A stretch of 64,000 nucleotides of DNA from Verrucomicrobiota bacterium (GCA_029560585.1 JAKQKQ010000142.1:1-64000), one strand, 5' to 3'; shown: positions 25,970 to 36,162, counted from the stretch's first letter. Notes: generated by a model from the sequence alone, not told the origin. Numbers and translations are program-made.

Positions 25970-27483
25970 CGCGCCACCCCCCCAAGCCACTCCGCCAGCC
26001 CCGAGGATGCCGCCATCGATAAACCCGCCGGCGCCATCCCCACAACCAGCAAGCAGCCGATCAGGATGAATACAGACGCCCTCCATGCCATCGGTATGGG
26101 TCCAGCCTCCACCTCCACGCTGCCACCCGGACCGAAAAACACCGCCTTGGTCGCCCGCAGCATATACACCGCGGACAGGATCAGCCCGAATGCCGCCGCC
26201 ACCACGCCCCACGAAAGGGCCGGCATCGGCCCCCACGACAGGTCGCCATGCGCGCCCCAGCTGCCAAATAGTATCGAAATCTCGCCAGCGAAATTCGCGA
26301 GCCCCGGCAACCCGATCGACGCCAATCCCAGCACCGAAAATGCAAACCCCAATGTTGGCAGACGCGAGGCGATTCCGCCGAGCTGGCCCATGGCGAGCGT
26401 TCCGGATCTCTCAAGCACCATCCCGCTCACAGCGAAAAGCCCCGCGATGCTCAGGCCATGCCCCACCGACAGCAGCGCCACCCCGGTCAACCCCAGGTTC
26501 GTGCCCGCCGCCACGCCAAGGAAAAGATAGCCCATGTGCATCACGCTCGAATAACCCAGCATGTCATTGAGCTGCTTCTGCTGCACGGCGGCCCAACCAA
26601 TGACGAGGATGTTCCCCAGCAGCAACACCAGCAGCCATTCCCGCCAGGCATCCGCACCCGAAGGCAGCACCGCCAGCCCCACCCGGATCAAGCCATAGAT
26701 CCCAAACTTCTTCAATACCCCCGCATGCAGCATCGCGATGGGCGCCGGCGCCACCGCATATGCCCGTGGCGCCCATGTGTGAAACGGAAACAGGCCGACG
26801 AGAGTTCCAAAGCCGATCAGCAGAAACCCGAAAACCCACCGCTGCGCGGCCATGCCGGGGGCATGCGCCGCGGCCAGATCCCGCAATGCCACCAGATCCG
26901 TGCTGACCACCGCCACCCCCGATGCCGCCCGCAGCGCCCAGAGCAGGCCGAGTATCCCGGCCAATAAGACCATGCTGCCCGCCATGAGATAGACCACCGT
27001 CTGGAACGTCACGAACACGCGCCTCGGCCCATCACCCCAGATGCCTATCCCGAGAAACGTCGGCACCAGCGCCAGCTCGTGAAATATGTACAGGAATACC
27101 AGGTCGGTCGCCAGAAACGACCCTGCCGCACCGGCCGCGATCAGCAGCAGGCACGCGTAAAACTCCGCGGCGCGCGGCATGTTGCGGGGCGTCGCCAAGA
27201 CCGCGGCCAGCGCCACCACGCACGTGAGGATCACGAAAGGCAGGCTAAACCCATCGACGCCCAATCCCATTGTCACGCGAATCCCACCCGCCTCGAGCCA
27301 ATCGAACCCTTGCCTGTACTGCATTCCGCCCGCGGCCGGCATGCACGCGGCCGCCCAGAGCGCACCAACGCACATCAGCCCGGTCGAGCCCAAGGCCACC
27401 AGGCGCCCCGGCACCCGAAACAGCAGCGCCAGCACCCCGAGCAAGGGCGCCCCTATGATCACGAGCAATGGCGAAACGCTCAT
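25966..27483 (-). CDS. nuoM: NADH-quinone oxidoreductase subunit M
   Basis: A 505-residue proton-pumping subunit. Recognised by YIFHELALVPTFLGIGIWG (conserved Glu), LIGFGTLVGLFPFHTWAPRAYAVAPAPIAMLHAGVLKKFGIYGLIRVGL (conserved Lys and Pro region) and MLGYSSVMHMGYLFLGVAAG. Fourteen or so membrane segments, normal length. Starts 14 bases after the nuoL stop and overlaps nuoN. Confidence 0.96.
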   Translation of the reverse strand: MSVSPLLVIIGAPLLGVLALLFRVPGRLVALGSTGLMCVGALWAAACMPAAGGMQYRQGFDWLEAGGIRVTMGLGVDGFSLPFVILTCVVALAAVLATPRNMPRAAEFYACLLLIAAGAAGSFLATDLVFLYIFHELALVPTFLGIGIWGDGPRRVFVTFQTVVYLMAGSMVLLAGILGLLWALRAASGVAVVSTDLVALRDLAAAHAPGMAAQRWVFGFLLIGFGTLVGLFPFHTWAPRAYAVAPAPIAMLHAGVLKKFGIYGLIRVGLAVLPSGADAWREWLLVLLLGNILVIGWAAVQQKQLNDMLGYSSVMHMGYLFLGVAAGTNLGLTGVALLSVGHGLSIAGLFAVSGMVLERSGTLAMGQLGGIASRLPTLGFAFSVLGLASIGLPGLANFAGEISILFGSWGAHGDLSWGPMPALSWGVVAAAFGLILSAVYMLRATKAVFFGPGGSVEVEAGPIPMAWRASVFILIGCLLVVGMAPAGLSMAASSGLAEWLGGVAR

Positions 27484-27497
27484 TCCTAAACCTCACC

Positions 27498-29309
27498 TCA
27501 CCGCACCGCCGCCCAAAGGAGCAGCAACGCCGCACCCGCGGCAAACAAAAACGCGTACCCCGACGCCCCAACGCCCTGCAGAAAACGGCATGCGTTCCCG
27601 ACACCGCCAGCCACCAGACCGGTGCCCCGCACAAACAGGGACGATATGACAAAATGGTCGAACCAGTCCCAAAACTGCGCCAGTCGCCCGTTGGCCGCCA
27701 CCACCGTCGCACCGTAAACCTCGTCAAAGTACAGTTTATCCCGCAGCGCACCCAGCCGCAGCGGATCCCGCTCGCGATCCCGATAAAGCCATGCGCCAGT
27801 CCCCACGCCCGCCGCAAAAACCAAGAACGACAGCGCGGGCACCAGCCACCCATGGCCCTCGGCATCCGCCGCGGCAGCCTCGCCGCGTAACACGCCGTAA
27901 ATCCCGAGCCCTCCTCCCACCACCGAAAGGACCGCGAGCACCACCAGTGGTACCACCATCACGGCCGGCGACTCCTTCGCCTCCCGCGCCCGCCGCTCGC
28001 GGCCCTCGCCAAAGAACGCCACCATCGCAAGCCGCGACATGTAGAACGCCGTCAGAAAGGCCGTCAGCAGCCCCAGCCACAGCAGCGGACTGGCCGTCTC
28101 GTGCGCCGCCTCAAGGATCGCTTCCTTGCTGAAGAATCCGCTCAGCCCGGGACATCCCGCCAGCGCCAGCGCCCCGGCCGCGAACGTCCAAAACGTCACC
28201 GGCATCGCCGTCCGCAATCCCCCCATCTTCCAGATGTCCTGTTGGTGGTGCAGCGCGTGGATCACGCTGCCCGCCGCAAGGAACAGCAGGGCCTTGAAAA
28301 AGGCGTGCGTGCACAGGTGAAACATGGCCGCCGCGGGCGCGGCCAAGCCCACCGCCATCACCATGTACCCCAGCTGTGACACCGTCGAGTAGGCAAGCAC
28401 CCGCTTGATGTCGTCCTGTCGCACCGCGATCAGCGCGGCGACCAGCGCCGTCGCACCGCCCGTCCACGCGATCACGTCCAGCGCCGGCACCGACATCTCG
28501 ATCAGAAAGAACACCCGGCAGAGAAAGTACACGCCCGCTGCCACCATCGTCGCCGCATGGATCAGCGCCGAGACGGGCGTGGGACCCTCCATCGCATCCG
28601 GCAGCCACACGTGCAAGGGAACCTGCGCGGATTTCCCCACGGCGCCGCAGAACAGCCCCAGCGCCATCAGGAACACCGGCAACCACGGCGCGGTATCCAG
28701 CGCGCCCGCCTCAATCTTCGCCCGCAACGGGCCGAACCCGAGATCCCCCAGGGTCCCCCACACCGCCAAGATGCCCAGCAGGAATCCAAAATCCCCGATC
28801 CGGTTCACGATGAACGCCTTGTTGGCCGCCGCCGCCGCGCTCGGCCGCTCGAACCAGAACCCGATCAACAGGTACGAGCTCACGCCGACCAATTCCCAGA
28901 AGATGAACGTCATCACCAGATTCCCGGAAACCACGATCCCCGTCATCGAAAACATGAAGAGCGACAGGCCGCCAAAGAACCGGCTGCGCCCAGGATCATC
29001 CGACATGTAGCCCAGGGAGAACACGTGGATCACGAATCCGACGCCCGTCACGACCAGCAGCATCACCTCCGCCAGCGGATCGAGCATCATCGCCACCATC
29101 ACCACCCAGTCGGAAGCCCGCAGCCACGCCACGGGCTCCGGCGCCGCCGCGCCGCTGGCCACCCCCCAGACCGCAAGCATGAAACAGGCTCCGGCGGAAA
29201 ACACGGAAACTGCCGCGCTCGCCACCCGGTACGGGCGCAACACCGCCGTGATCAGCAGCGCGCTCCCGATGGGCAGAAGCAGCAACAGCCACCAGAGTGC
29301 TCCAGGCAT
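27498..29309 (-). CDS. nuoL: NADH-quinone oxidoreductase subunit L
   Basis: A 603-residue subunit with the long lateral helix of complex I. Signature text: FWELVGVSSYLLIGFWFERP, KSAQVPLHVWLPDAMEGPTPVSALIHAATMVAAGVYFLCR and LAYSTVSQLGYMVMAVGL. The C-terminal part (about 430-603) is hydrophobic with a charged amphipathic stretch, as expected for the lateral helix. Starts 10 bases after nuoK. Normal length. Confidence 0.97.
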   Translation of the reverse strand: MPGALWWLLLLLPIGSALLITAVLRPYRVASAAVSVFSAGACFMLAVWGVASGAAAPEPVAWLRASDWVVMVAMMLDPLAEVMLLVVTGVGFVIHVFSLGYMSDDPGRSRFFGGLSLFMFSMTGIVVSGNLVMTFIFWELVGVSSYLLIGFWFERPSAAAAANKAFIVNRIGDFGFLLGILAVWGTLGDLGFGPLRAKIEAGALDTAPWLPVFLMALGLFCGAVGKSAQVPLHVWLPDAMEGPTPVSALIHAATMVAAGVYFLCRVFFLIEMSVPALDVIAWTGGATALVAALIAVRQDDIKRVLAYSTVSQLGYMVMAVGLAAPAAAMFHLCTHAFFKALLFLAAGSVIHALHHQQDIWKMGGLRTAMPVTFWTFAAGALALAGCPGLSGFFSKEAILEAAHETASPLLWLGLLTAFLTAFYMSRLAMVAFFGEGRERRAREAKESPAVMVVPLVVLAVLSVVGGGLGIYGVLRGEAAAADAEGHGWLVPALSFLVFAAGVGTGAWLYRDRERDPLRLGALRDKLYFDEVYGATVVAANGRLAQFWDWFDHFVISSLFVRGTGLVAGGVGNACRFLQGVGASGYAFLFAAGAALLLLWAAVR

Positions 29310-29319
29310 CCGATTCTCC

Positions 29320-29625
29320 TCAAAACCGCAACGTGTTCAATTCGTCTAACCGCGTCGTCCGCCGCGCACGAAAAAGCGCCACGATCAACGCGAGCCCGAC
29401 GGCGACCTCAGCGGCCGCCACCGTAATGATGAAAAACACAAAAACCTGCCCGTCGGTTTGGCCCAGGAATCTCGAAAACACCACCATCGCCAGCACGCCG
29501 GCCGCCAGCATGAGTTCCAGGCACATGTAGACCACGATGATGTTCCGGCGCACCACGACACCGGCCAGCCCAATCAGGAAAATCAAGCCGCTAACCGCCA
29601 GATAGTGCAGTAAACCCGGGCTCAC
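29320..29625 (-). CDS. nuoK: NADH-quinone oxidoreductase subunit K
   Basis: A 101-residue three-helix subunit. The GTG at 29625 is chosen: it overlaps the nuoJ stop (GTGA) and gives the family start [23 protein letters not shown]; an upstream in-frame start only adds Arg/Gly residues inside nuoJ. The two membrane glutamates of the proton path are present (CLELMLAAG and [11 protein letters not shown]). Confidence 0.95.
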   Translation of the reverse strand: MSPGLLHYLAVSGLIFLIGLAGVVVRRNIIVVYMCLELMLAAGVLAMVVFSRFLGQTDGQVFVFFIITVAAAEVAVGLALIVALFRARRTTRLDELNTLRF

Positions 29626-30149
29626 GGGCGCCCCCTCTCGCCGTCCGCCCCGCCCGGCCGACACAATACCACCACACCCACCATCACCACCAGGAGGAGC
29701 ACCCCCGTCACCTCAAGCGGCAATACGTTATCCGCGAAAAGCAGCCTCCCAAATTGCCGGACCTCGTCGGGCGCAGCCGGAGGCGGACCCCCGCCCCCCG
29801 CCAACGGCGCCAACGCCCGCCAGCCCGCCACAGCCATAGAGACGCACACCACCGCGACCGCCAACAGGCCCAGGGCCCCCCGGCGCCGCCCCACCTCCGC
29901 CCTCAGGTCCATCAGCATGATGATGAACAGAAACAGGACGATCACCGCACCCGCGTATACCAGTACCTGAACCGCCGCGATGAAATACGCCCGAAGTTGG
30001 ACCATCAGCCCGGCCCCAAAGACCATGCTGCACGCGAGCGACAGCGCCGAGGATACCGGACTCCGCCCTGCCACCACCAGCAGGGCAAAGCCCACCGCAC
30101 CGACCGCCAAGGTCCAGAACAGCACCCACTCGAAAAACGTCGCGTCCAA
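29622..30149 (-). CDS. nuoJ: NADH-quinone oxidoreductase subunit J
   Basis: A 175-residue five-helix subunit: [71 protein letters not shown] is the NuoJ hallmark, including the [11 protein letters not shown] stretch. It starts 30 bases after the nuoI stop and overlaps nuoK. Normal length. Confidence 0.95.
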   Translation of the reverse strand: MDATFFEWVLFWTLAVGAVGFALLVVAGRSPVSSALSLACSMVFGAGLMVQLRAYFIAAVQVLVYAGAVIVLFLFIIMLMDLRAEVGRRRGALGLLAVAVVCVSMAVAGWRALAPLAGGGGPPPAAPDEVRQFGRLLFADNVLPLEVTGVLLLVVMVGVVVLCRPGGADGERGRP

Positions 30150-30179
30150 AATCCTTCTCCCGGCAATCGGCGCCGCGCC

Positions 30180-30713
30180 CTATTTGGCGGCCCACTTCCG
30201 TATGGGCCTCGGCATCACGCCGCCCAACTCGTACAATCTCGCCTTGTCATGCACCATCTCCGCCCGGCTCTGCCCGGTGAGCGAGTAGTCCTTCAGCAGA
30301 TAGATCGCCTCCTCGGGACATACCTCCTCGCACATCCCGCAGTATATGCACCGGATCATATCGATGTAGAATTCCCGGGGCGCCTTCTCGATCTTGGCGC
30401 TCGGATCTCCCCCGGGGATCTCACCGGGCACGACCCGGATGGCGCGCGGAGGACAGATGAATTCGCACAGCTGGCAGGCAACGCATTTCTCGCGACCGTC
30501 CTCGTCCTTGACCAGGGTCGGTGCCCCGCGATACCCCCGCGGCACCGCCCACTTCTCTTCCGGATAGTACATCGTCACGCGGGCCGCGCGTCGCCCCGTC
30601 ACGAGTGCTCCAAGTGTCCCAGAAAACCGCCGCAGCGTCACGGCCAGCCCACCGACGACCGCCGGCAGATACAGGCGCTCGTACCAGCTCAGGTTGGGTC
30701 GTGGGACCGTCAT
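30180..30713 (-). CDS. nuoI: NADH-quinone oxidoreductase subunit I
   Basis: A 177-residue iron-sulfur subunit carrying clusters N6a/N6b. Two 4Fe-4S motifs are intact: CVACQLCEFICPP and CIYCGMCEEVCPEEA. The N-terminus has a hydrophobic/amphipathic helix (YLPAVVGGLAVTLRRF) that docks to the membrane arm. It is the first nuo gene here; nuoA-H are not present upstream, so the complex I genes must be split. Confidence 0.96.
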   Translation of the reverse strand: MTVPRPNLSWYERLYLPAVVGGLAVTLRRFSGTLGALVTGRRAARVTMYYPEEKWAVPRGYRGAPTLVKDEDGREKCVACQLCEFICPPRAIRVVPGEIPGGDPSAKIEKAPREFYIDMIRCIYCGMCEEVCPEEAIYLLKDYSLTGQSRAEMVHDKARLYELGGVMPRPIRKWAAK

Positions 30714-30792
30714 GGGCGAACCTTCTTAAACGGAACCCGGCTCACGGGCAATGCGTTTGTCGGACCGGCATCGCACCCCAGAAGAAACGACG

Positions 30793-31194
30793 TCAGCGGC
30801 CACGTTTCTTCCGTCCGCCGTCGGACTCCTTCCCGGAAGGCTCCCCGCGCTCGTTCCCGCGTTTCGCGGTGTCCTTCCGCACGACATCGCCTTTCTTGGC
30901 CATGTCGTCTGAAACCATGCCGGTGAACAGGTTGTCATGCTTCAGCAGGTGGCTCAGGTACTCGTAGCACTGGTACGCAGCCCCGCGCTCGCCATCAGAC
31001 CCAAGGGTCCCCTCGCCCTCGGGTCCCTGCCCCGCCAGCTGCACGGCGCACCGCCACGTCTCGCCCTCGCGCAAAACCAATACGCGGCCCAACTCCGAAC
31101 CGAACTCGATCTCGATCTCGGAGCCCTCCGCCGTATCTGTTGTCACTGCCGCGCTCACACGTATTGGCAGGCGCGCCACGCCTCTCGCGCCCAA
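30793..31194 (-). CDS. Hypothetical protein with charged C-terminus
   Basis: A 133-residue protein of no recognised family. The first 75 residues look like a small beta domain (EIEIEFGSELGRVLVLREGETWRCAVQLAGQG), followed by a helix (YQCYEYLSHLLKHDN) and a Lys/Arg/Gly-rich disordered tail (KKRGR end). It has no signal peptide or membrane segment. It lies 79 bases upstream of nuoI on the same strand and could share its promoter region. Coding is supported by protein-like composition only. Confidence 0.5.
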   Translation of the reverse strand: MGARGVARLPIRVSAAVTTDTAEGSEIEIEFGSELGRVLVLREGETWRCAVQLAGQGPEGEGTLGSDGERGAAYQCYEYLSHLLKHDNLFTGMVSDDMAKKGDVVRKDTAKRGNERGEPSGKESDGGRKKRGR

Positions 31195-31254
31195 TGCCTA
31201 GCATTTTGCACGACTCGACCCCTTCCCGCAATACCGCAGAAATCAGCCCGCCCC

Positions 31255-32760
31255 TCAGGCGGCCCGCGTCCTTTGATCCAGGCGCCCCAGCGACCATTTC
31301 ATCAGGACCGGTGTCACGAAGGTCGTGACCATGACCATCACCACCATCGCGGAAAACACCTCGGCGTTCACCACGCCAATCCCCTTGCCCACGCTAGCGA
31401 AAATCAGCCCCACCTCACCGCGCGGTATCATGCCAAAGCCGATCGTCAGCCTATCGACCGAGCGCCCGCACACCAACCCGCACGTCAGCTTTCCCGCCAC
31501 CGCGGCCACCGTAAACGCGCACGCCAACGCCACCGTCCCCGGATCGAGAAACACCGCCAGATTCACCTGCATCCCCACCAGCACGAAGAAGATTGGGGCA
31601 AAGATCGCCTCCAGCGGCTGGATCAGTTCCTCCATCGTCTTGGTCACCTGCCCCGTCGGCGCTTCGGGGAACAGCCCCTCATGCAGGATGAGCCCCGCCG
31701 CAAACGCCCCGACAATCGTCGCCAGGCCGACAAGGTTTGCCATCCATGAGACCACGCAGGCCACGCAAAGCGGCAGCAGCAGCTTCGCCTGAGACCCGAA
31801 AGCCCGGGAAAGGGGCGGCACCGCCCGCGCCACCGCGCGGGATCCCACCCAGACGACCCCGACCAGAAAAGCCAATGCCAGAAGAGTGATCTTGATCGCC
31901 GCGAGAGCGTCGAGCCGCCCGGTCTTCACGATGCCCGCCACCACGGCGAGCACGATCAGCCCCAGGACATCGTCTATCACCGCGGCACCCAGGATCACGC
32001 GCGCCTCCGCCGTGTCGATCTTCTGGAGATCCTTGAGGACGCGGGCGGTGATGCCCACGCTCGTGGCGCAGAGTATCGCGCCCACAAACAGGTGTACCTC
32101 CATCGGCTCGTCCGGAAGGAACCAGAGACCGCACAGAAAACCCAGCACCGACGGCACCGCCACGCCCGCGATCGCCACGACCGTCGCCACGGGCCCAACC
32201 CGCAGCATGTCATCCACGTCGGTCTCAAGGCCAACAACGAAGAGCAGCAGGATCACGCCCAGGTTCGAGAAGAGCCAGATGGCGACCAGCATCAGCGTGA
32301 TCTCCCGCCCTCCCGGCCCCGTGAGAATACCCAGCAACCGGAGCCCAAGCCCACCCTCCCCCAGCGCATCGGCGCTGAGGACCTTGGCGGCCGCCTCCGA
32401 AAAGGAACAGCCCGTCCTGAATACCATCGAGATGATGTCCCCGACCTCGCCCAGATGCATCAGTGCCTGGAAAAACGGAATTCCCAACCCGTACCCCACG
32501 TTGCCGATCAGCACCCCCAGCGCCAGTTCGCCAAGCACACCCGGCTTTCGCAACGCCCCGGCCAACCAGCGCCCAATCGCCGCCGCCAAAATCACCAGCG
32601 CCAGTTCCACCAGTATCAGCGAAAACGGATCGGCGTGCTCCGACCCCCCACCCGGACTGCCACCCTCGGCCCCGGCTGCCATCGCTTCAGCGATGGGCAG
32701 TGCAATCGCCGCGCCAGCACATCCCACGATAGACCAGAACCCGCCAGCGCCCCGCCTCAT
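31255..32760 (-). CDS. CPA2-family cation:proton antiporter
   Basis: A 501-residue membrane protein with 12-13 segments; ATG 32760 (MRRGAGGFW) is preferred over an upstream TTG. N-terminal signal-like part, then FSLILVELALVILAAAIGRWLAGALRKPGVLGELALGVLIGN. Family marks: FVVGLETDVDDMLRVGP and AAVIDDVLGLIVLAVVAG, where the two adjacent Asp residues are the ion-binding pair of CPA2 antiporters (as in NapA), suggesting electrogenic exchange. No TrkA-N domain is attached, unlike KefB. The cation is not determined. It begins 33 bases after the DUF2723 gene, in the same direction. Confidence 0.9.
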   Translation of the reverse strand: MRRGAGGFWSIVGCAGAAIALPIAEAMAAGAEGGSPGGGSEHADPFSLILVELALVILAAAIGRWLAGALRKPGVLGELALGVLIGNVGYGLGIPFFQALMHLGEVGDIISMVFRTGCSFSEAAAKVLSADALGEGGLGLRLLGILTGPGGREITLMLVAIWLFSNLGVILLLFVVGLETDVDDMLRVGPVATVVAIAGVAVPSVLGFLCGLWFLPDEPMEVHLFVGAILCATSVGITARVLKDLQKIDTAEARVILGAAVIDDVLGLIVLAVVAGIVKTGRLDALAAIKITLLALAFLVGVVWVGSRAVARAVPPLSRAFGSQAKLLLPLCVACVVSWMANLVGLATIVGAFAAGLILHEGLFPEAPTGQVTKTMEELIQPLEAIFAPIFFVLVGMQVNLAVFLDPGTVALACAFTVAAVAGKLTCGLVCGRSVDRLTIGFGMIPRGEVGLIFASVGKGIGVVNAEVFSAMVVMVMVTTFVTPVLMKWSLGRLDQRTRAA

Positions 32761-32793
32761 CAAGCGCCTCCCACAATTCAATTCCCCTGACCC

Positions 32794-35700
32794 TCAGGGA
32801 GACGGCGGCACAGGGACCCCGCCCGGAACCGGTCCCGGCGCGGGCACCGGAGCCGCGGGGGCACCCCCGCCCAGCAGTTCGGAGAAACCCGGGACTCCCC
32901 GGTAGGGGGCAAACCGCCCGTCGCGCGCAGCATTGTTGCGGAGCGCGTCTCCCCCGAGCTGTATGGCTTTCGCCAACGCCTCCCTGGACTCGTTGGTCTC
33001 CCCCCTCATCGCCGCCAGCGCCGCGATGTCATAAAAGAGCGCCGCGTTGCCCGTATCCACCCGGCTCCACACCCGCATCACGCGATAGATCGCGTCCGTC
33101 CGCTTGTGCTGGGCGCAGAGAGACGCCACCTGCTTCAAGTCGCCGCCGCCCAGCCCAGGCAGGGCGATGAGATTATCCACGCTCTTATCGAAATCCGTCC
33201 AGGCCCCCAGCTGGGCGCACGCCACCACCAGCTGGAACCGCTCCTGCGGCGTCGCAGTCCCTCCCGCCGCCTTCGCCTCGATCTGGCGCTTGGCCCCCAG
33301 CAGCGATCGCCGCTCCTCGATCGACTTCAGCAGGCTCGGCACCTGGATGTTGTACGGGTCGGTCGCCTGAAACTTGCGCACCAGCTCAAGCGCCTCGTCA
33401 AATCTTTCCAGCCTCACCATCACCTCGCTCAGCCGGAACACAACCTCCGAATTCTGCGGCGCCAGCGACAGGGCCTGCCTGTACGCGTACTCCGCATCGG
33501 GCCACATCTGGCGGAACGCATATATGTTCGCGATCGAAGAGCGCAGCTTCGCGAATGACATCCGGGCGGGACGATCGTGCAGGAATTTCTTGTCCGCCTG
33601 CAGCTTCGCCGAATACGCGTCCCAGAACTTCCGGTCCGCGTCCACCTTCTCCTTCGGCAACTGGCCCACGGGATCCTTCTCGATCTTCAGGAATAGCCCG
33701 TGTGGAACCGCATTCGGATAATACCAGTCCATCGGGAAACTCTCCTCGACGTAGAACGAGTGCTTGTCCTTGTTCTTGTCGAAGATCATCTTCGAGATCA
33801 TCCCGTTGATCGCGAACACGCCCGCGATCCCCTCCACGACCACCCGCTGCCCCGGCTTCACTTGCTGCCCGGACTGTCGAACGTATTCGCCGAACGCCCG
33901 CGCCACCTCCTCGTCATTCGGTATCTTGATCGGTTCCTTCGGGTACATCTTGTCGCGGCCCAGCCACCGCTCGAACCAGCCGTACTTCGTCCTCCGCGAC
34001 TCGTCGTAGTGCCCGCGGATGTATTTCATGTACGTGTTGTCCGCCAGGGCGTTCTGGGTGATGATGTAGAGATCGAGTCGATTGAAGTCCTTGTCCCGTT
34101 TCCATCGGGGATTCTGGGCGCTCTCGCAGAAGATCGTGTACGTCGGCACAAACCGGCCGGGGTCCGTACCCCCGAAGATGACCGCGTCCCGATCGACGTC
34201 CCGCAGCATGTCGGTGCCGTACATCCACCCAAACCAGTGGCCCCGCTGCTCGCATCCGCTGTAGTTGTTCCACATGGGCAACAGGGGCAGCACCAGCGCC
34301 ACCGGCGCCCACAGCAACGCGCCCTCGGAGACCGTCTGCACCAGATACAGGAGCCCGAATGTCGCGCCGTACGCCACCCACATCGCGAAAATGCACTGGC
34401 TCTGCAGGAAGAAGGTCTTGTTCACCCACTGCGACTGTTCGTCGAAATTCACCTCCATGATGAACATCTGCAGGATGCTCATCAGCAGGAAGAACCCCAG
34501 CGTCACCCACATCCACTGCCCCCCCTTCGGCGAAAAATGCCCCGCGTAGAGCAGCGAGCACATCGCGACGAAGATCACCGCCCAGGTGAAATTGGCCTCG
34601 AGGCTCGAGACGTAGATGCTCGCATACCCCGACAGCTTCTGCCAGAAGCCCATCTTCGCCTTCAGCGGGTCTTCCGCCGGCTTGGGCGTGCTCACCCCCA
34701 CCAGCGGCGCGAGGTGCTGCTTGATGGTCGTGGCCATGTTATTTGCATATTGGCCGCGGTTGATGGCGTGGAAGAAACCCGTCTTCTCGCTTGCAAAACC
34801 CCAGTTCATCGGGGGATTCGTGGAGGACGCGAACGGCATGTAGGCGTAGATCGCGAGCCCCAGCCACACCGCCACGAAAAGCGTCCCGATCAGCTTCCAG
34901 TGCAGCCTGAACTCGAACACCACCGCCATCCCCGCCACCGCCAGCAGCGCCACGAAACACACGCGCTGCGCGGTCTCCACCAGCGCCGCGTCGCCCGAAA
35001 GCCCACAGTAGACGCCAAGCAGCGGCGTCAGCACGAACAGCGCCGCGCAAAACGCAAGCCAGCACCGCCGCTCGTCCCTCGGCCGAAAGATCAGCATCCC
35101 GAGGCCCGCCACGATGGCCAGCGCGAATAGCCACCCCGCCGCATCCCCGCCCGGCATCCCGAGCAACGTGTCCGGCGCCTTCTTGGACAGGCCCGTGAAA
35201 TACGCCAGCACCGAACTCGACACGAGCGTCACCCCCGCCACAAAACTCCAGAAGATCTCCCGGCGGACAATCCAGACACCCAGGAAGAATGCCGGGAAAA
35301 TGAATAGCAGCGTGTGGTGGTTGGAAAGGCCCAGTGCCAACAGGAACGCGGTGGCCGCCAGCCAGAACAGCTTGCCCGGATGGAGCATCCACCAGTAGAA
35401 GGACCACACGGTCAGCGCCAGAAAGAGGGCGTTGAGGGTGTAGACCTCGGCGATCACAGACTGGCTCCACATCACGTCGCTGAACGCCAGTGACAATGAC
35501 CCCACCGCCGCACCAATCGGCGCCAGCCGGTCGATCATGGCCGGCGTCGTCCCCCGTATCCCACGCATCAGCCAGCGCGCGGAGTGGATCATCAGCAGGC
35601 AGAACGTGCCCACCGCCAACCCCCCGCAAGTCGCCGACACCAGATTCACACGCCATGCGACATTGCCGAAGGGGATCAGGGTCGCGAACAGCCACGAGAG

Positions 35701-36057
35701 CAGCGTCCACGAGGGATAGCCCGGCGGATGTGGCACGCCGAAATGCATCGCCGCCGTGATGAATTCCCCGGAATCCTCGAGCGTGACGTTCGGGGCCAGG
35801 GTGTACACATAAACCGCAAACGAAAACAATCCACAGACCGCCGCCACCCACCGGTCCGTCCGCGATATCGGGGGCACCTCCGGCTCGGGACGCGGTTCGG
35901 CCTTGGCCGATCCCGCCCCCTCGTTTGATCCGACCGCGGAAACGCCGGACTCCGGGGCGGTCCCGGCGCCAGGCTGCGAAGCACCCCCCCCAGATGGCCC
36001 CTCACCCTGCGGCCCCTTGCCTTCCCGCCGCTCCTTGCGCCTGCGCCGATCCTGCAT
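32794..36057 (-). CDS. DUF2723 membrane protein with TPR-like C-terminus
   Basis: A 1087-residue protein; ATG 36057 begins a basic N-terminus (MQDRRRRKERREGKG) and Pro/Glu-rich linker. From about residue 70: RWVAAVCGLFSFAVYVYTLAPNVTLEDSGEFITAAMHFGVPHPPGYPSWTLLSWLFA, the DUF2723 opening (a GT-C/protein-mannosyltransferase-like fold, with the Glu-Asp-Ser-Gly-Glu motif in the first loop). About 12 membrane segments extend to roughly residue 600. After a soluble region, helical repeats (about 840-1050: YAYRQALSLAPQNSEVVFRLSEVMVRLERFDEALELVRKF) look like TPRs. The family is thought to be lipid-linked sugar transferases; function here is inferred. The GT2 gene (36163) upstream could supply its lipid-linked sugar. 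Confidence 0.88.
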   Translation of the reverse strand: MQDRRRRKERREGKGPQGEGPSGGGASQPGAGTAPESGVSAVGSNEGAGSAKAEPRPEPEVPPISRTDRWVAAVCGLFSFAVYVYTLAPNVTLEDSGEFITAAMHFGVPHPPGYPSWTLLSWLFATLIPFGNVAWRVNLVSATCGGLAVGTFCLLMIHSARWLMRGIRGTTPAMIDRLAPIGAAVGSLSLAFSDVMWSQSVIAEVYTLNALFLALTVWSFYWWMLHPGKLFWLAATAFLLALGLSNHHTLLFIFPAFFLGVWIVRREIFWSFVAGVTLVSSSVLAYFTGLSKKAPDTLLGMPGGDAAGWLFALAIVAGLGMLIFRPRDERRCWLAFCAALFVLTPLLGVYCGLSGDAALVETAQRVCFVALLAVAGMAVVFEFRLHWKLIGTLFVAVWLGLAIYAYMPFASSTNPPMNWGFASEKTGFFHAINRGQYANNMATTIKQHLAPLVGVSTPKPAEDPLKAKMGFWQKLSGYASIYVSSLEANFTWAVIFVAMCSLLYAGHFSPKGGQWMWVTLGFFLLMSILQMFIMEVNFDEQSQWVNKTFFLQSQCIFAMWVAYGATFGLLYLVQTVSEGALLWAPVALVLPLLPMWNNYSGCEQRGHWFGWMYGTDMLRDVDRDAVIFGGTDPGRFVPTYTIFCESAQNPRWKRDKDFNRLDLYIITQNALADNTYMKYIRGHYDESRRTKYGWFERWLGRDKMYPKEPIKIPNDEEVARAFGEYVRQSGQQVKPGQRVVVEGIAGVFAINGMISKMIFDKNKDKHSFYVEESFPMDWYYPNAVPHGLFLKIEKDPVGQLPKEKVDADRKFWDAYSAKLQADKKFLHDRPARMSFAKLRSSIANIYAFRQMWPDAEYAYRQALSLAPQNSEVVFRLSEVMVRLERFDEALELVRKFQATDPYNIQVPSLLKSIEERRSLLGAKRQIEAKAAGGTATPQERFQLVVACAQLGAWTDFDKSVDNLIALPGLGGGDLKQVASLCAQHKRTDAIYRVMRVWSRVDTGNAALFYDIAALAAMRGETNESREALAKAIQLGGDALRNNAARDGRFAPYRGVPGFSELLGGGAPAAPVPAPGPVPGGVPVPPSP

Positions 36058-36162
36058 CCAACGGCCAGTACCAGTTTCGGGCGAAGTTTCAATCCCGAAA
36101 CGACGCCATGGCCCCACGTCGGGGCACGTCGGGGATCGGCCAGGGGATGCCCGCCCCAACGT

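Noticed and set aside
29754-30926. Forward 390-codon frame
   Set aside because: Antisense of nuoJ and nuoI, which carry intact cluster motifs.
33700-35130. Forward 476-codon frame
   Set aside because: Antisense shadow of the DUF2723 gene.
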